A stretch of 64,000 bases of DNA from assembly GCA_037043235.1 (NCBI GenBank), contig JAWRVZ010000024.1, forward strand, positions 4,192,501 to 4,256,500, written 5' to 3'. Position 1 is the first letter of the stretch. Each line of letters begins with the position of its first letter. Shown piece by piece: positions 24,101 to 36,100 of this stretch. The DNA is from Rhodeus uyekii (taxonomy: Eukaryota > Chordata > Actinopteri > Cypriniformes > Acheilognathidae). Below the pieces are notes generated by a model. That model saw nothing but the letters and a program-made list of their open reading frames with translations. It did not search any database and had not been told where the DNA came from. The position numbers and the translations under genes are program-made.

Positions 24101-27100
24101 TGGTTTGAGGAATATGACGAAGAGCATTATAACAGCATATTATGCAAGTGGTCATAATGTTTTGGCTCATCTGTGCATGCATAGTATATTTAAATATTTT
24201 TATGTCAACTAGGCAAATGGTGGTGGAAATGAATTCTAGGCCTTTCTGCGTAGCTTGCTTTATTTCTAGCTTGTTTATTTATCTCCTCTCCACTCCAAGA
24301 GCTGCACTTATCTGCCATGGCCAAAATAGACTTGACTAGTGATTTCCATACAGAACAGTTCAAGCAGGCAGAGCTGGACAGAGTGACAGGGGTGTGGTGT
24401 GTTTGAAGGCAAAAGGTCAAAGTTCTCCATCACTCTCGTTCTGTATTTTTATGCAGTTCTCTTGAGGGAGAATTTTATTTGTTGCTGATTTTTTTCCCCA
24501 GAGGATGCTCTCTACCACAGTGCTTCGTCATGGAGCCTATTTATAGCTGTTTGAAATATTTCCCCAGACCACATCAAAAGAGATTCAAAATATGCCGTCT
24601 GTAATCCTTAGAATATTTGAATTGCACTTTCATTGGCTGTTAAAAAAAAACTCAAGGCACTCTGATATTGTTGGAAAGACATTTCAAACAAGTATTTAAA
24701 TGAATATATACAAACCGTTTGTGTGTAAATTGCTATTAAAACAATCAAAAATGTTTATAAATTAGCTTTCAAACAATAATAGTTTGCATGTTTTGATTGA
24801 GATATATATACACAGTAATACCTCAGTTTACGAGTTTAAATTGTTCCAAGAGCTCGTAACTCAAAATTCTCGTACACCAAAACAATTTTCCCCATAAGAA
24901 TGCAATAAAAATCACTCGATTTGTTCCACATGACCATAAATGCCCATTTAAATTTTTTGGGGGGTTTTACCCTATTAATTACAGTTAAAATTATAAACAT
25001 TGAGATCTCATATGAATACTAATTAATACTTGACAATTTACTGTAACACGCACTTTATCTTTGAGTAGCGTCGCTGCTGGCGTGAAGGAGACAAGAGGAG
25101 GGTTTTACTGCTTACAGGGAGAATTTCATCCCTTCGTTCTTACTCATCTTGAGGTCATTGTCTATATGCTGTACTGTACGTATATATTTCACTACGTGAA
25201 CAATAGCGATCACAATTAATGTTAACAACACGAAGTAAAACCGCTGTAAATCACTTATAAAAGGATCACTGTGGTGAATGATGCAACCAAACCGAGCGAC
25301 GCTGAGAGAATGAACGAATGAAGGGAGGATGGGCTTTGTGAGAGGCTGTCGTTAGGATATTTCCAGTAAAAATGCGCGCGAAGATGCCGAGCGTTAGGAC
25401 TTTTCCAAAAAAATGCACGTGGGCGAAGGAAAAATTCTCGCACTACGATACAAAACTCATAAATATTCTGTGAAATTGTGTATTGATGAATACAGGCCAG
25501 TGTTTTCTTCCCTATCCATGCTTTAGAGCAATTTGTCTTTCCTGTTTTTCAGTTTTGAAAAATACTACCTGATGTGTGCACTGACTCACAACAACAGAAA
25601 TCTCTTCAAGCCTGTCCAGTCCAAAAAAGTGGGAACGTACAAGAGTTTCTTCTACCACATCAAATGGGATGAATTGTAAGTGTTAATGCATCTTAAACAC
25701 GCTGGCACGCTGCTTTCTGCAATTTCCAGAATTAGAGGGAAGTCAGTGGGATTTCTGCCAGTTTCTGCTGTTGGTGACAACTTCCCCTGTTTCTTTAGGA
25801 TAAACTTCCCTATTTCAGTGGCGCTGTTACCACTGGAGGCCATGTTGAGTCTTTCTCTCTATGGGGTCCTCAATCAGAACGCAAACAACTCGCCGGATTC
25901 CAACAAGCAACGGAAGGGTCCAGAGCTTTTGGGAAAAGTGTCCATTCCTCTGTTTGATTTCAGGAGGCAAGTCATAAACGGTGCATTACATAAATGGCCA
26001 TTGAGAATAAGTTGAAGAGGTTTCAGGGCCGCTTTATATTTGTTTAGGTTCATATGCCAATTTCTTTTCCCAGCATGTAATAAACAAACAACTTTTTTTC
26101 TTTCAGTTATTCAGTCCTCAATTTGATCCTTATATGGCTTTATTGTTAATGACAGCAAAGTATTTACAACTAGATTTACCTCTTTGTTATTTTGTAAAAT
26201 CTCGAAGAACAAAGAAAGCAGACCAGGTAACACTGAAAAACACTCAAATGAAAAATTACACTGCATGGTATTCACTGTGTACATGATATATAGATGAACC
26301 CTTATTAAAGTTACAAAAGTTGTTCATTCAAAAGCATTTAGGTTTTTTAAAGCTCAGCGAGTAATGAAATTATATCTGTGCTAAACTTATTTTTCAACTC
26401 AACTACAGGCGATCGTACAGTTTACTAGCCATTGGCTAATTAGAGACATATGTGTGTGATTTACTCGCCAAAATGGCAATTTGTATATGACAGCACAATG
26501 TGAAAACTGTATATTGGGATGCCTGTGCTGGGTTGATGGAGTTGAGACTGCAATGAAAGTAATGTACGGTATTTTCCGCACTATAAGGCGCACCTTAGAG
26601 CCTTAAATTTTTTCAAAAATCGCCCGTGCGCCTAATAATCCGGTGGGCCTTATGTGTGGACTGAGTTCCAAAATCTGAAAAAATGCTGTTGGAGAAAAAG
26701 GACCTGAAAGGGAACAACACGAGACAAGACCGTGACAAAAGGATGCAAAAAACATGTCAGATGGATTGAAACTGTAAACTGCCTGAGCTTCGTCTGGATA
26801 AAAGATAAAGACACCAGCAAAACTGTTGATTTTATTTTTTTTCCACATGATGGGTGGGTGTGTTGCACGTTCTGGGTGTTTGCTGTGTGGAAAAAAATAT
26901 TGATCGATAAGCGAATATACTCAAGGAAGCGTGTATTAATGAATGCACAGGAGGGGGAAGTCAGATTTGTCTGGGGAGTCAGATTTCGGTACAACACCTG
27001 CATGTGTGATGGCAAAAATTGCCCAGCTGCTCAATTCAGACACAGAAAATGATGACTTTGATGGATTGATTAAAACAATGTGAGTGTATTTTTAAATGGT

Positions 27101-30100
27101 AGAATAAAGTTCAACTAAACTCACTGTTTTGCTTCCGTTTTTGTAGACCGTATGTTTTAGCATGCACCTTATAATCCAGTGCGCCTTATTGTGTGGAAAA
27201 TACGGTGAAATAAATGAACATTTTTGGAGTTTTAGCTGTGTGAGAGTATGACTTAGTTTCATTGTGTTTCAGGGTGCTGTCAAGAGGTAGTAAGCTGCTG
27301 AGTTTGTGGACATCTACTCAAGCTCTTCTGCCAGGAGCTGGAGGCAAGGGGAAGAATCCTGCAGAGAGGATCATACTGCAGGTGCTTTCATTTGTAATAT
27401 TTATATTTATAATATTATTTGCTCTCTCCAGTCAGTTGCTCTTCACTCACCTTGATTGACACTTACATATCATTGTCTGACCTTGCGCAGGTTGACTTCC
27501 CCAGTCCAGCGGTGGATGTGCTCTACGTTGGTCCTCAGGAGAACGGCTGGCCAGACCCTCAGTCCCTAGAGCCACTTGATCCAGACGAACGAAGTGAGAT
27601 AGAAAAGCTGTGTGCACGAGCGTCTGCTTTTGGGTACGTTTGCATCCAAAAAAGACCTCATGGAATTAAGTAGATTTGCATTTCATGAAGGAAATACCAG
27701 CGCTTGCAAAAGAGCAAATGGTAGGGTTAGGTTCTAGGCTTTGATTTTGGCTTTTGGTAAATCCCTAATCAGAACGTTTGATATAGTTACACCGGTACGT
27801 GTTTCGTTTCTCATCAGAAGCTTCATAATAAGTAGCAGATGAACTGAACATGATTTCAGATCATGTTCAGGATAAAAGAGTCTTTGAGAGCATAGTGTAA
27901 TTGAATCTGTTCCGCCTAGTTACTCCAATTATATGGATCCCCTTCAGCTTGCTTGGCTTATTTGAGGGTTTTAATTTAATGGAGAATTAAGTGATTTTTC
28001 AGCTATAGAAATAACTTGACATTGACAAAAATTGACAACGTCAACATTTCAGACACTTTCGAATTTTGAGCACAAATCACAATTGAATTCTGGATGGATG
28101 CATAGAGAACCCTTTAGTTTTTCTTATGATTCAGGTTTTAGAGACTAAGCATTAAAGATAGTTAAATAATCAGGGAATGTACCCAGTGGTAAAAGCAAAC
28201 TTGTGCAAATTAGTCCATCCATTGATGAGACATTACAGCTGAAATACTGACTCTTGTTTAGTATGGTCCTCTGAAAATGTATGTCTCAGGTGTCGAACAG
28301 AAAGCTCAGTCAGCTTTAAGACAGCCACACAACACTATGCCTCAGTCGGTAGGCAGCTCTCCATGCCCAATTTGTAAGTGTGTCTCTCTGAATGCCCACC
28401 AAGTGCCAACAGCTGCAGGGCTCCCAGCTTGACTGCCCATTTGCAGATACATTTAAGAGGTGTGACTTGTTTCCTGTGCCTCTTATCTCTGGATCAGGAC
28501 TAACTCTTACTTCATGGTTTGTGGATTAACTGGGTTAGAGTTTCTGCTTCTTGACTTGGTTTAAAGCCCACAGGAAGTACTTTTTCTGCCTTGAGATTAC
28601 CGGTGTTCTTTTCCACCAGGCTGCCGCGAGCAGACAAGCAGCTGCTCTGGGACCAGAGGTACTATTGCCGGGACTATGAATTCAGCCTGCCCAAAATCTT
28701 GGCCAGTGCACCCAGCTGGGACTGGGGCAGTATGGGTGAGATCCACTCGCTTCTGCACCACTGGCCCCCTCTGTCGCCTGTTTCGGCTCTGGAGCTCCTA
28801 GAATCAAAGTATGTGTCTGTCCCCTCTCTCTTTCCATTTTATTATGCACTTTCCTTCCTTCTTTATTGCACAAGTTCATTTTAAGCATATGACATTTAGT
28901 GGCACTTTTGTCATATGATCTTTTTTGTTGGTTGTTCAATCGTTTTTGACCACTTTATTGGTCTCATGACTTGCTTTATTACTGTTCTGTAATGGAGCGG
29001 GAGCTGAGCATGTAGTAAATGTTGTGCTTGTTATATTCAGGTTTGCTGACACAGAGGTGAGAAAAGTGGCTGTGAGCTGGATCGAGAGCAGCAGTGATGA
29101 TGAGCTGGCTGACTATCTCCCTCAGCTGGTGCAGGTGTGCACATACACAAGCTTACGCATGTGTCTTTTCTTCTTTAAACAGCTTGTCATAGTGCTTTTT
29201 TGGGGGTTATATTTTTGTAAAAGATATACACTTTAGCATTTATAGAGAGTACTTAAGGAAATAATGTACTTGAGTGCAAATTGAATGTAATGTTTTTAGA
29301 TACCTAATTGCATGTTATTTACAGAAAATGTATTATAGTTAATTTATTTTAATCGCAAGCTGAAGAATTAAGTTTTTCTTTGTTTATGTACTTGCTTGTA
29401 CTGACAAGAATATACTCTCATGTAAAATATATTTGAATAAAATCCCTTTTGAAATGTCATGTATTTAAATATTTGTAATGAAGTTATAATTTAGTTCATT
29501 TAAAATGTCTTGTCAATTACCAAGTTAAAGTTATAATCAAGTACTTTGCTTATGCTTTAGTATGTTAATAATCACATCAAAATAAGGCAAGGCAAAAGAT
29601 GATTCAAATGTACTTCAAAAAACGAAGTTCATTTCTTTTTCACAAGGTTAAAATCAGTGAAACTAAATCTGATCTTTTTTTCTCTTCTATTTGCAGGCCG
29701 TGAAGTTTGAGTGTCACCTCAACAATGCCTTGGTGATATTTCTGCTGTCTCGGGCTCTGGGAAATATCAACATTGCACATTATCTATACTGGTAAAGTCC
29801 TTTTTTTAAAGGATCATATACATTTAAGGGCTTTCAGTTCATTAAAATATTAATCTCTATTAACTGTTTTCCTGCCAATGACAAGATTTTCCATAAATTA
29901 TGGAACTTATTCCCTGCCATTTACAGAATTTTCTGGAAATCCATGTTGCATGATGCAGCTTTAGTCTTAGAATTAATTTTTTTTACAAATTTCAATTCCT
30001 TTACATTATTTTTGGGGATAAAGTTTTCAGGTCTGACACGTACATTATTTCTTAAAGGGATAATGCATCCAAAAATAAAAATTGTCATAATTTACTCTAA

Positions 30101-33100
30101 TGTTGTTCTAAACCCCAAACTCTTTTGTAATGCAAATTAAGATATTTTTTAATATTGAATAAATATATTAATATTTTTTTGTCTATCCTTCGAAATTCCA
30201 TGAAACAAAAAATGTAAAAAGAGATTGAAGAATAATTTGATTCCTTATTCTATGACCCCTTTAAGAATGTGATCTTTTGTTCAACCGCAAAACCACACCG
30301 AACGCTTTGAGTGTGTGTGTGTTACAAATCTGGAATGGTGAGAGAACATTGTGCTTTGTTTTTCATATTCACACCAAATTTGGGTCTTCAGCCAACAAAG
30401 TTTAAATCTGTCTGGCTAATACGCTTCCCATCAGGTCAGTTGGTGGAGAGTAGGGGGTGTTTTGTGGCTGTTCAAACACGTTTGACCACTTGAGCGTTTA
30501 CACTATGAAAGCAAGTCGGTCGAATGTGTTTTAAAAGTGGACAGGCTCAAAATCATGTAGACCCTCCTGTATTTAGAGTCATCCACTTGTGATACGATCG
30601 ACCAAAATGCTTCTCAATAACAGGTGTAAACAGGGCCTTAGGTAACATCTACTGGGGTCTGTTTGGCTTTAGGCTGTTGAGGGATGCCGTGCAGGACCCA
30701 GCGTTTGGTCAGCGTTATGACCGGATCTTAGGTGTGCTGCTGTGTGTGTGTGGGGCTGGACTGAGAGCTGAGCTTGAGAAGCAGACCAGGCTTGTGCAGC
30801 TGCTGGGGGCTCTGGCTGAAAAGGTGCGGCAGGCCAGCAGCTCCACCCGACAGGTAAGCCATGACTGCCGTAGGAAGAATGTTTTGTATTTTTAACCTGT
30901 ATAAAATGCATCCCAGAATTAGTGTAGCATAATTTGCATTATATTTGGTGATTTATTTTAGGTTTCTTGCACATAAATTACATTCTCAATAGATATACTG
31001 ATTTGGTCCTCGAGAATCCTCCTCTTCTTCTTCCTCGAGAATCCTCTTCCTCGAGAATCCTCTTCTTCTTCTTCCTCGAGAATCCTCTTCTTTTTCCTCG
31101 AGAATCCTCTTCTTCTTCTTCCTCAAGAATCCTCTTCTTCTTCTTCCTCAAGAATCCTCTTCTTCTTCTTCCTCAAGAATCCTCTTCTTCTTCTTCCTCA
31201 AGAATCCTCTTCTTCTTCTTCCTCAAGAATCCTCTTCTTCTTCTTCCTCAAGAATCCTCTTCTTCTTCTTCCTCAAGAATCCTCTTCTTCTTCTTCCTCA
31301 AGAATCCTCTTCTTCTTCTTCCTCAAGAATCCTCTTCTTCCTCCTCAAGAATCCTCTTCTTCTTCCTCGAATCCTCCTCTTCTTCTTCTTCCTCGAGAAT
31401 CCTCCTCTTCTTCTTCCTCGAGAATCCTCTTCTTCTTCTTCCTCGAGAATCCTCTTCTTCTTCTTCTTCCTCGAGAATCTCCTCTTCTTCCTCGAGAATC
31501 CTTTTCATCTTCTAAAAGTTTTTTTTTTTTGCACAAATGCAGAAGTGTCACTTTCGATCAAGTTAATTCATTCTTGCTGAATAAAAGTATTAATTTTGTT
31601 CTGTGCCAACAGCAAAACCTTGTGCTGTTTATTTTCTTATAACCCATCGATGAGTTCAAACCAATAACTTCTGGGGAAAGAAATGCAGACCTTTCTAAAT
31701 TCTTCAACAACTAGTTCCAAAATCTAATTTAATAACGTTCTTTAAAACATGAAATAATGAAAGGGCTGCATAACTATACCAGGAATCTCTTGTTTTGTTT
31801 TATGTTTTAGAGTTGAACAAAAGCCTGTTTGACTTTTAGTCCTAGAAAAACACTTTAACACAACTACAATGACAGAATATTGGATCATGGGATGATTGTA
31901 TTTGGATGAACTCTTGATCCCTCCCGTTCATCCAGCCAATATTGATATCATCTTATATCTTAATAGTAAAAAAATACCCAAACACCATGTTGAGCATTTC
32001 ATTAAAAACACTGACACCTTTCAAACACAAGAGCATCCGTGAGAATCAGGTACTGATATGTCTGGCTCACATTTATGTTCAGATTAATTTCAGATGTGTT
32101 CAGGAGGGTTTAGATCTGGGTTTTTCACAGGCCAGTCAAGTTCTAATCAATGACTCAATACATTTTCATGGGTCTAGCTTTGTGCTCTGGAGTGTTGTCA
32201 TGTTGGAATGGAAAAGATTCCTTCCCAAAGCGTTGCCACAAAGTGGGAAACGCACAATTCTCAAGAGCATTGTAAGAGAATTAAGATTACTCGCTGGAAT
32301 TAAAGTGCCTTGCCAAACCATTCATTAGAAGGGGGTGTCCACATACTTTTGGTCCTATAGTGCCTCATCTTATATCTCCCATGTGAACAAGTGATTTACA
32401 TACAGATGGAAAGCTTTTAATAAGGCTCTTTATTACAAGACTTTTATCATAAACACATTTGATTACACATTTCTTTGTCTGTCTTTGCTAAATAGAGTGC
32501 TGTAGGAATCCGTCCTAAAAAACAGAATCAAGTTAACATTTTTGTACTTTCTCCCAAAGTCTGTTTTTCTTTTTCTTTAATGCATGAAATCAGGTCTGTG
32601 GTTAATATAAACTCAAGATTTTCCACTCTAGTAATACATATATTTCCATTTATATATTAAATAATACATTTTAAGCACTTATGGTTACTAACAAGTGGCT
32701 AAATGGCACTACAGAGATGATTTGGGACGTTAAACGTCATGTCAAACCGGAAAACACATCATCTCACTAGTTTTACAGCCTTATTGTGTTTTATACAGCA
32801 CGTTCTAACTCAAACTTTCCAACTTGTTGATTTTAAATAAAGATTGAAAGTGTTTTTGGAAACCTAAAGGGATAGTTCTCCCAAAAATAAAAATTCCGTC
32901 ATTAATTGCTCTCACGTCATTCCAAACCATACTTTTGTTCATCTTTGGAATACAAATGAATCTCTTTTCTTCCGAGAGATCTCTGTCCCTCCATTGACAG
33001 CAACGCAACTGACAATTTGATGCTTCAAAAAGTTAATAGAGGCGGTAAAACGAATCCATATGAATCAAGCGGTTTAGTCCAAACTTTCTGAAGAGACTCG

Positions 33101-36100
33101 ATCGCATTATATGATGAGCAGATTTAATATAGGCTTTTATTTGCATATAAAAAAGATCAAGCTCATGTTTGCTTGACGTGCGAGAACCAATAAGGTTTGT
33201 TCTCGTGAGTTGCTATATTTGCTGATCAAGGTTTATGTGTGAATAAAAATCCTAAATTCAATCTATTCATCGTGTAAAGCTAAACTAAACCTAAACTAAA
33301 CCGCTCGACTCATAGGGATTAGTTTTACGATCTCTTTATTAACTTTTTGAAGCATCAAAGCGGAGTTGCGTAGCTGTCAATGGAGGGACAGAAATCTGTT
33401 TTCATTAAAAATATCTTCATTTGTGTTTTGAAGATGAACGCAAGTCTTACGAGTTTGTAACGACATGAGAGTAATTGATTACCTTTTTTTGTTGTTGTTG
33501 ATCAAAATGTGTAGGAATTGTAAACTTTTGTTAGTCAGAGCTCATTTTCTATTTCGGCAGAAGAATCTACATCCAGACTTCAATTTTTCATAATTCACAT
33601 TATTCATCTATGTTGTTCTTAGGTGGTGCTCCTGGAGGGTCTAGAGAGGGTACAGTCTTTCTTCCAAAAGAACAGCTGTCGACTCCCTATTAGTCCCAGT
33701 CTGGTGGCAAAAGAACTCAATATCAAGGTAAGCGCTTAAGTCATGAGAACAACATGGGGGCTTGTGTAAAAAAGTGTTGGTATAACCCGCATCTTTATAT
33801 AACCCGCATCCTCATATAACCCGCACCCATAGATTTATGAACTTTGTGTAAGTTCACATTTCGAATGTTGCTCGCATGACATCAATTATCCATAACGGTT
33901 CAGGCTCGGTACACAGTGCTTGTGCGTGAAATTCACACAATAAAAAAACAAACACAAGTCAGAATCAGAACAAAAAGAAAAAGCAGTGTCTCCCGCTGTG
34001 CAGCAGCTCGTCCCTTAAGAAGCGATTCTACAGGTGTTGATCGTTGTATGAGATGAGAAGAGCCCGCCCTCATGCAGCACAGCCAATCACGTCTTCTTGC
34101 ATGATTGACAGGTCAGACAGCCTATCAGCGCCAGCTGTCAGAGTGATAGTACAAGCGCCAGAGACGACAACCTTCGCAAGAAAGAAAAACGGAAAGAAAA
34201 CACAGCAAAAAACCCTTACGTCCTTAGGGACGTAACAAATATATTTAAATATTTTATTACGTGTAAAAAAATGTGTGGTATAGACCGCACCCTTATATAA
34301 CCCGCACCCCCTGCGGGGCTTGTAAAATCTGGTATAACCCGCGGGTTATATGCGGGAAAATACGGTAGTCAGACTGAAACTAGGTTTGTTTAAAAACAAT
34401 GTTTATCAGCTCTGGGACTTCTATAGAGGTCTCAAAAATCACACATACAAGGAACGGATCTCTTTAGTTATCCTGTCCTGCCGGGCTTTGTTCCGTTTTG
34501 CTGGAAAGCATTCACATGTGATTCACTTCCTTATCATCCTTGCTCACTCCCCCTCTCTTCCTGTTTCAGATCTAGAGATTTGCACAGTCATCAAAGCCTT
34601 AACAGTGTCACTGAACTCCATTTTTTTATCCTTCAGTCAGGGTTGCTCCCATTTCAATACAGACCCTTCTTGTTGCCATGTTGAAGCAGTCAATCTAAAT
34701 AAAACCCTGAGGCTGATATCGTGCTTTTGTAACATGGTGCTGCTTTTGTTTCCTTCCCTTGAATCTAGGCCTGCTCCTTCTTCAATTCCAACGCTGTACC
34801 TCTGAAGATTGCACTGGTTAACGCAGACCCACTGGGAGACGAGATTAATGTCATGTTTAAGGTGTGTGTGTGTAGATATTAAAGGGGCCTCCATACTGAG
34901 AATGTGTAGCTGCTAAGGTTTGTTATAGTTTTACATTACATTAGTTTGACAGTAGTTACAGAGCAGTCGGTTTATTTTTATATTACTTCCAATGGTGATA
35001 TCATCTGTTGAACTCAAACTTTAAACATTTATGATTGACGGAAAGAGGTCTTGGCATTAAAAATGGCACAAAAAACAGCATTGAAACCCTCGTATGAATA
35101 TGCCCTCTAGTGGTGGAATCAGTAGTACAACAAAAATCTTGCAGCTACTGTACATATTTAAGCACAAAGTTATAGAAACACAAAGTTTTTAAGTATGTAC
35201 TAATAGCGTATCTGTCTTAACTGTAATCTAGGTTGGAGAAGACCTGAGGCAGGACATGTTGGCGCTGCAGATGATTCGAATTATGGATCGGATCTGGCTG
35301 CAGGAGGGACTGGACCTGCGCATTGTCAACTTCAAATGCATCTCAACTGGTAAAGATAAAGGTGTGTTCCATTTATTTATATTTTTTCCCATCTATAAAG
35401 TTTGGGGGTGGTGATAAAAGATAAAAGGTATTTTCACCAAAGTTGCAATTGTTTGATCAATAATACTGTGAAAGTGTATTACTATTTAAAATCGATGTTT
35501 TCTATTTTAAAATGTAACCTAATCATGTGATGTCAAAACGGAAGTTTCAGGATAAAAGTGTCACATGATCCTTCAGAAATTATGATCAAATCAAATGATT
35601 TGCTGCTCAAGAAACATTATCAATCTTTTATAAATGTTTAAAACTGTTATGTTTTTGTGGAAAGGGTGATATATTTTTAAGGATTCTTTGATGATAGTTC
35701 AAATGAAAAGCATTAAACAAAAACATTTTTATGTACCATCACATTTACCAAGTTTTAAAGGAAGGTTAGATAATTTTCGGAGCGGCTAGCGTTAGCTTTG
35801 AAAGCATAACATTTACTTTTATGCATTTGGCAGACACTTTTATCCAAAGCGACTTACATTGCATTCAAAAAACACATTGAATCAGTTCTTGCTTTCCCTG
35901 GGATTGAACCCATGACCTTGGCGTTGTAAACACCACTCTCTACTGATTGAGCGACAGGAAAACCTCCCTTCAGAGCACGTTCCAAAGCCACGTCCTTCAT
36001 CAAAACACATGAAAGCATACAGCAGCCCTGACCTCTATCACCTGATACAGATTCATTTCGCCGTTGATGGTGTCGCCATTGAAACGCATACAATCGAGTC

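Larger units (their letters stand above)
21192..27633 (+). other. pik3c2a: pik3c2a coding exons 8-14: linker and PI3K-type C2 domain
   Basis: Residues about 576-891. Exon 8 encodes the LCCALDEVETPAITDAVKRLKR helix region. Exon 9 is tiny (40 nt) and codes a Gly/Ala/Ser linker. Exon 10 begins the C2 domain (LQFTLFAVHGIPASW). Exons 11-13 carry KYYLMCALTHNNRNLF, SKKVGTYKSFFYHIKWDE, SPDSNKQRKGPELLGK and FDFRR, and exon 14 VDFPSPAVDV. The donor after exon 12 is GC (AG|GCAAGT at 25967). Confidence 0.9.
28620..33727 (+). other. pik3c2a: pik3c2a coding exons 15-19: helical (PIK accessory) domain
   Basis: Residues about 892-1113. Key phrases are DKQLLWDQRYYC, LPKILASAPSWDW, LELLESKFAD, VSWIESSSDDELADYLPQLVQ, FLLSRALGNINIAHYLYW and KQTRLVQLLGALAEKVRQAS, then RVQSFFQKNSCRLP and LVAKELNIK. 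The HEAT-like helices form the scaffold for the kinase lobe. Confidence 0.9.

Noticed and set aside
31015..31515. 182-residue open frame with Ser and Leu-Pro repeats
   Set aside because: It follows the C/T minisatellite. Lack of stops is due to base composition, and other frames of the array give similar runs.
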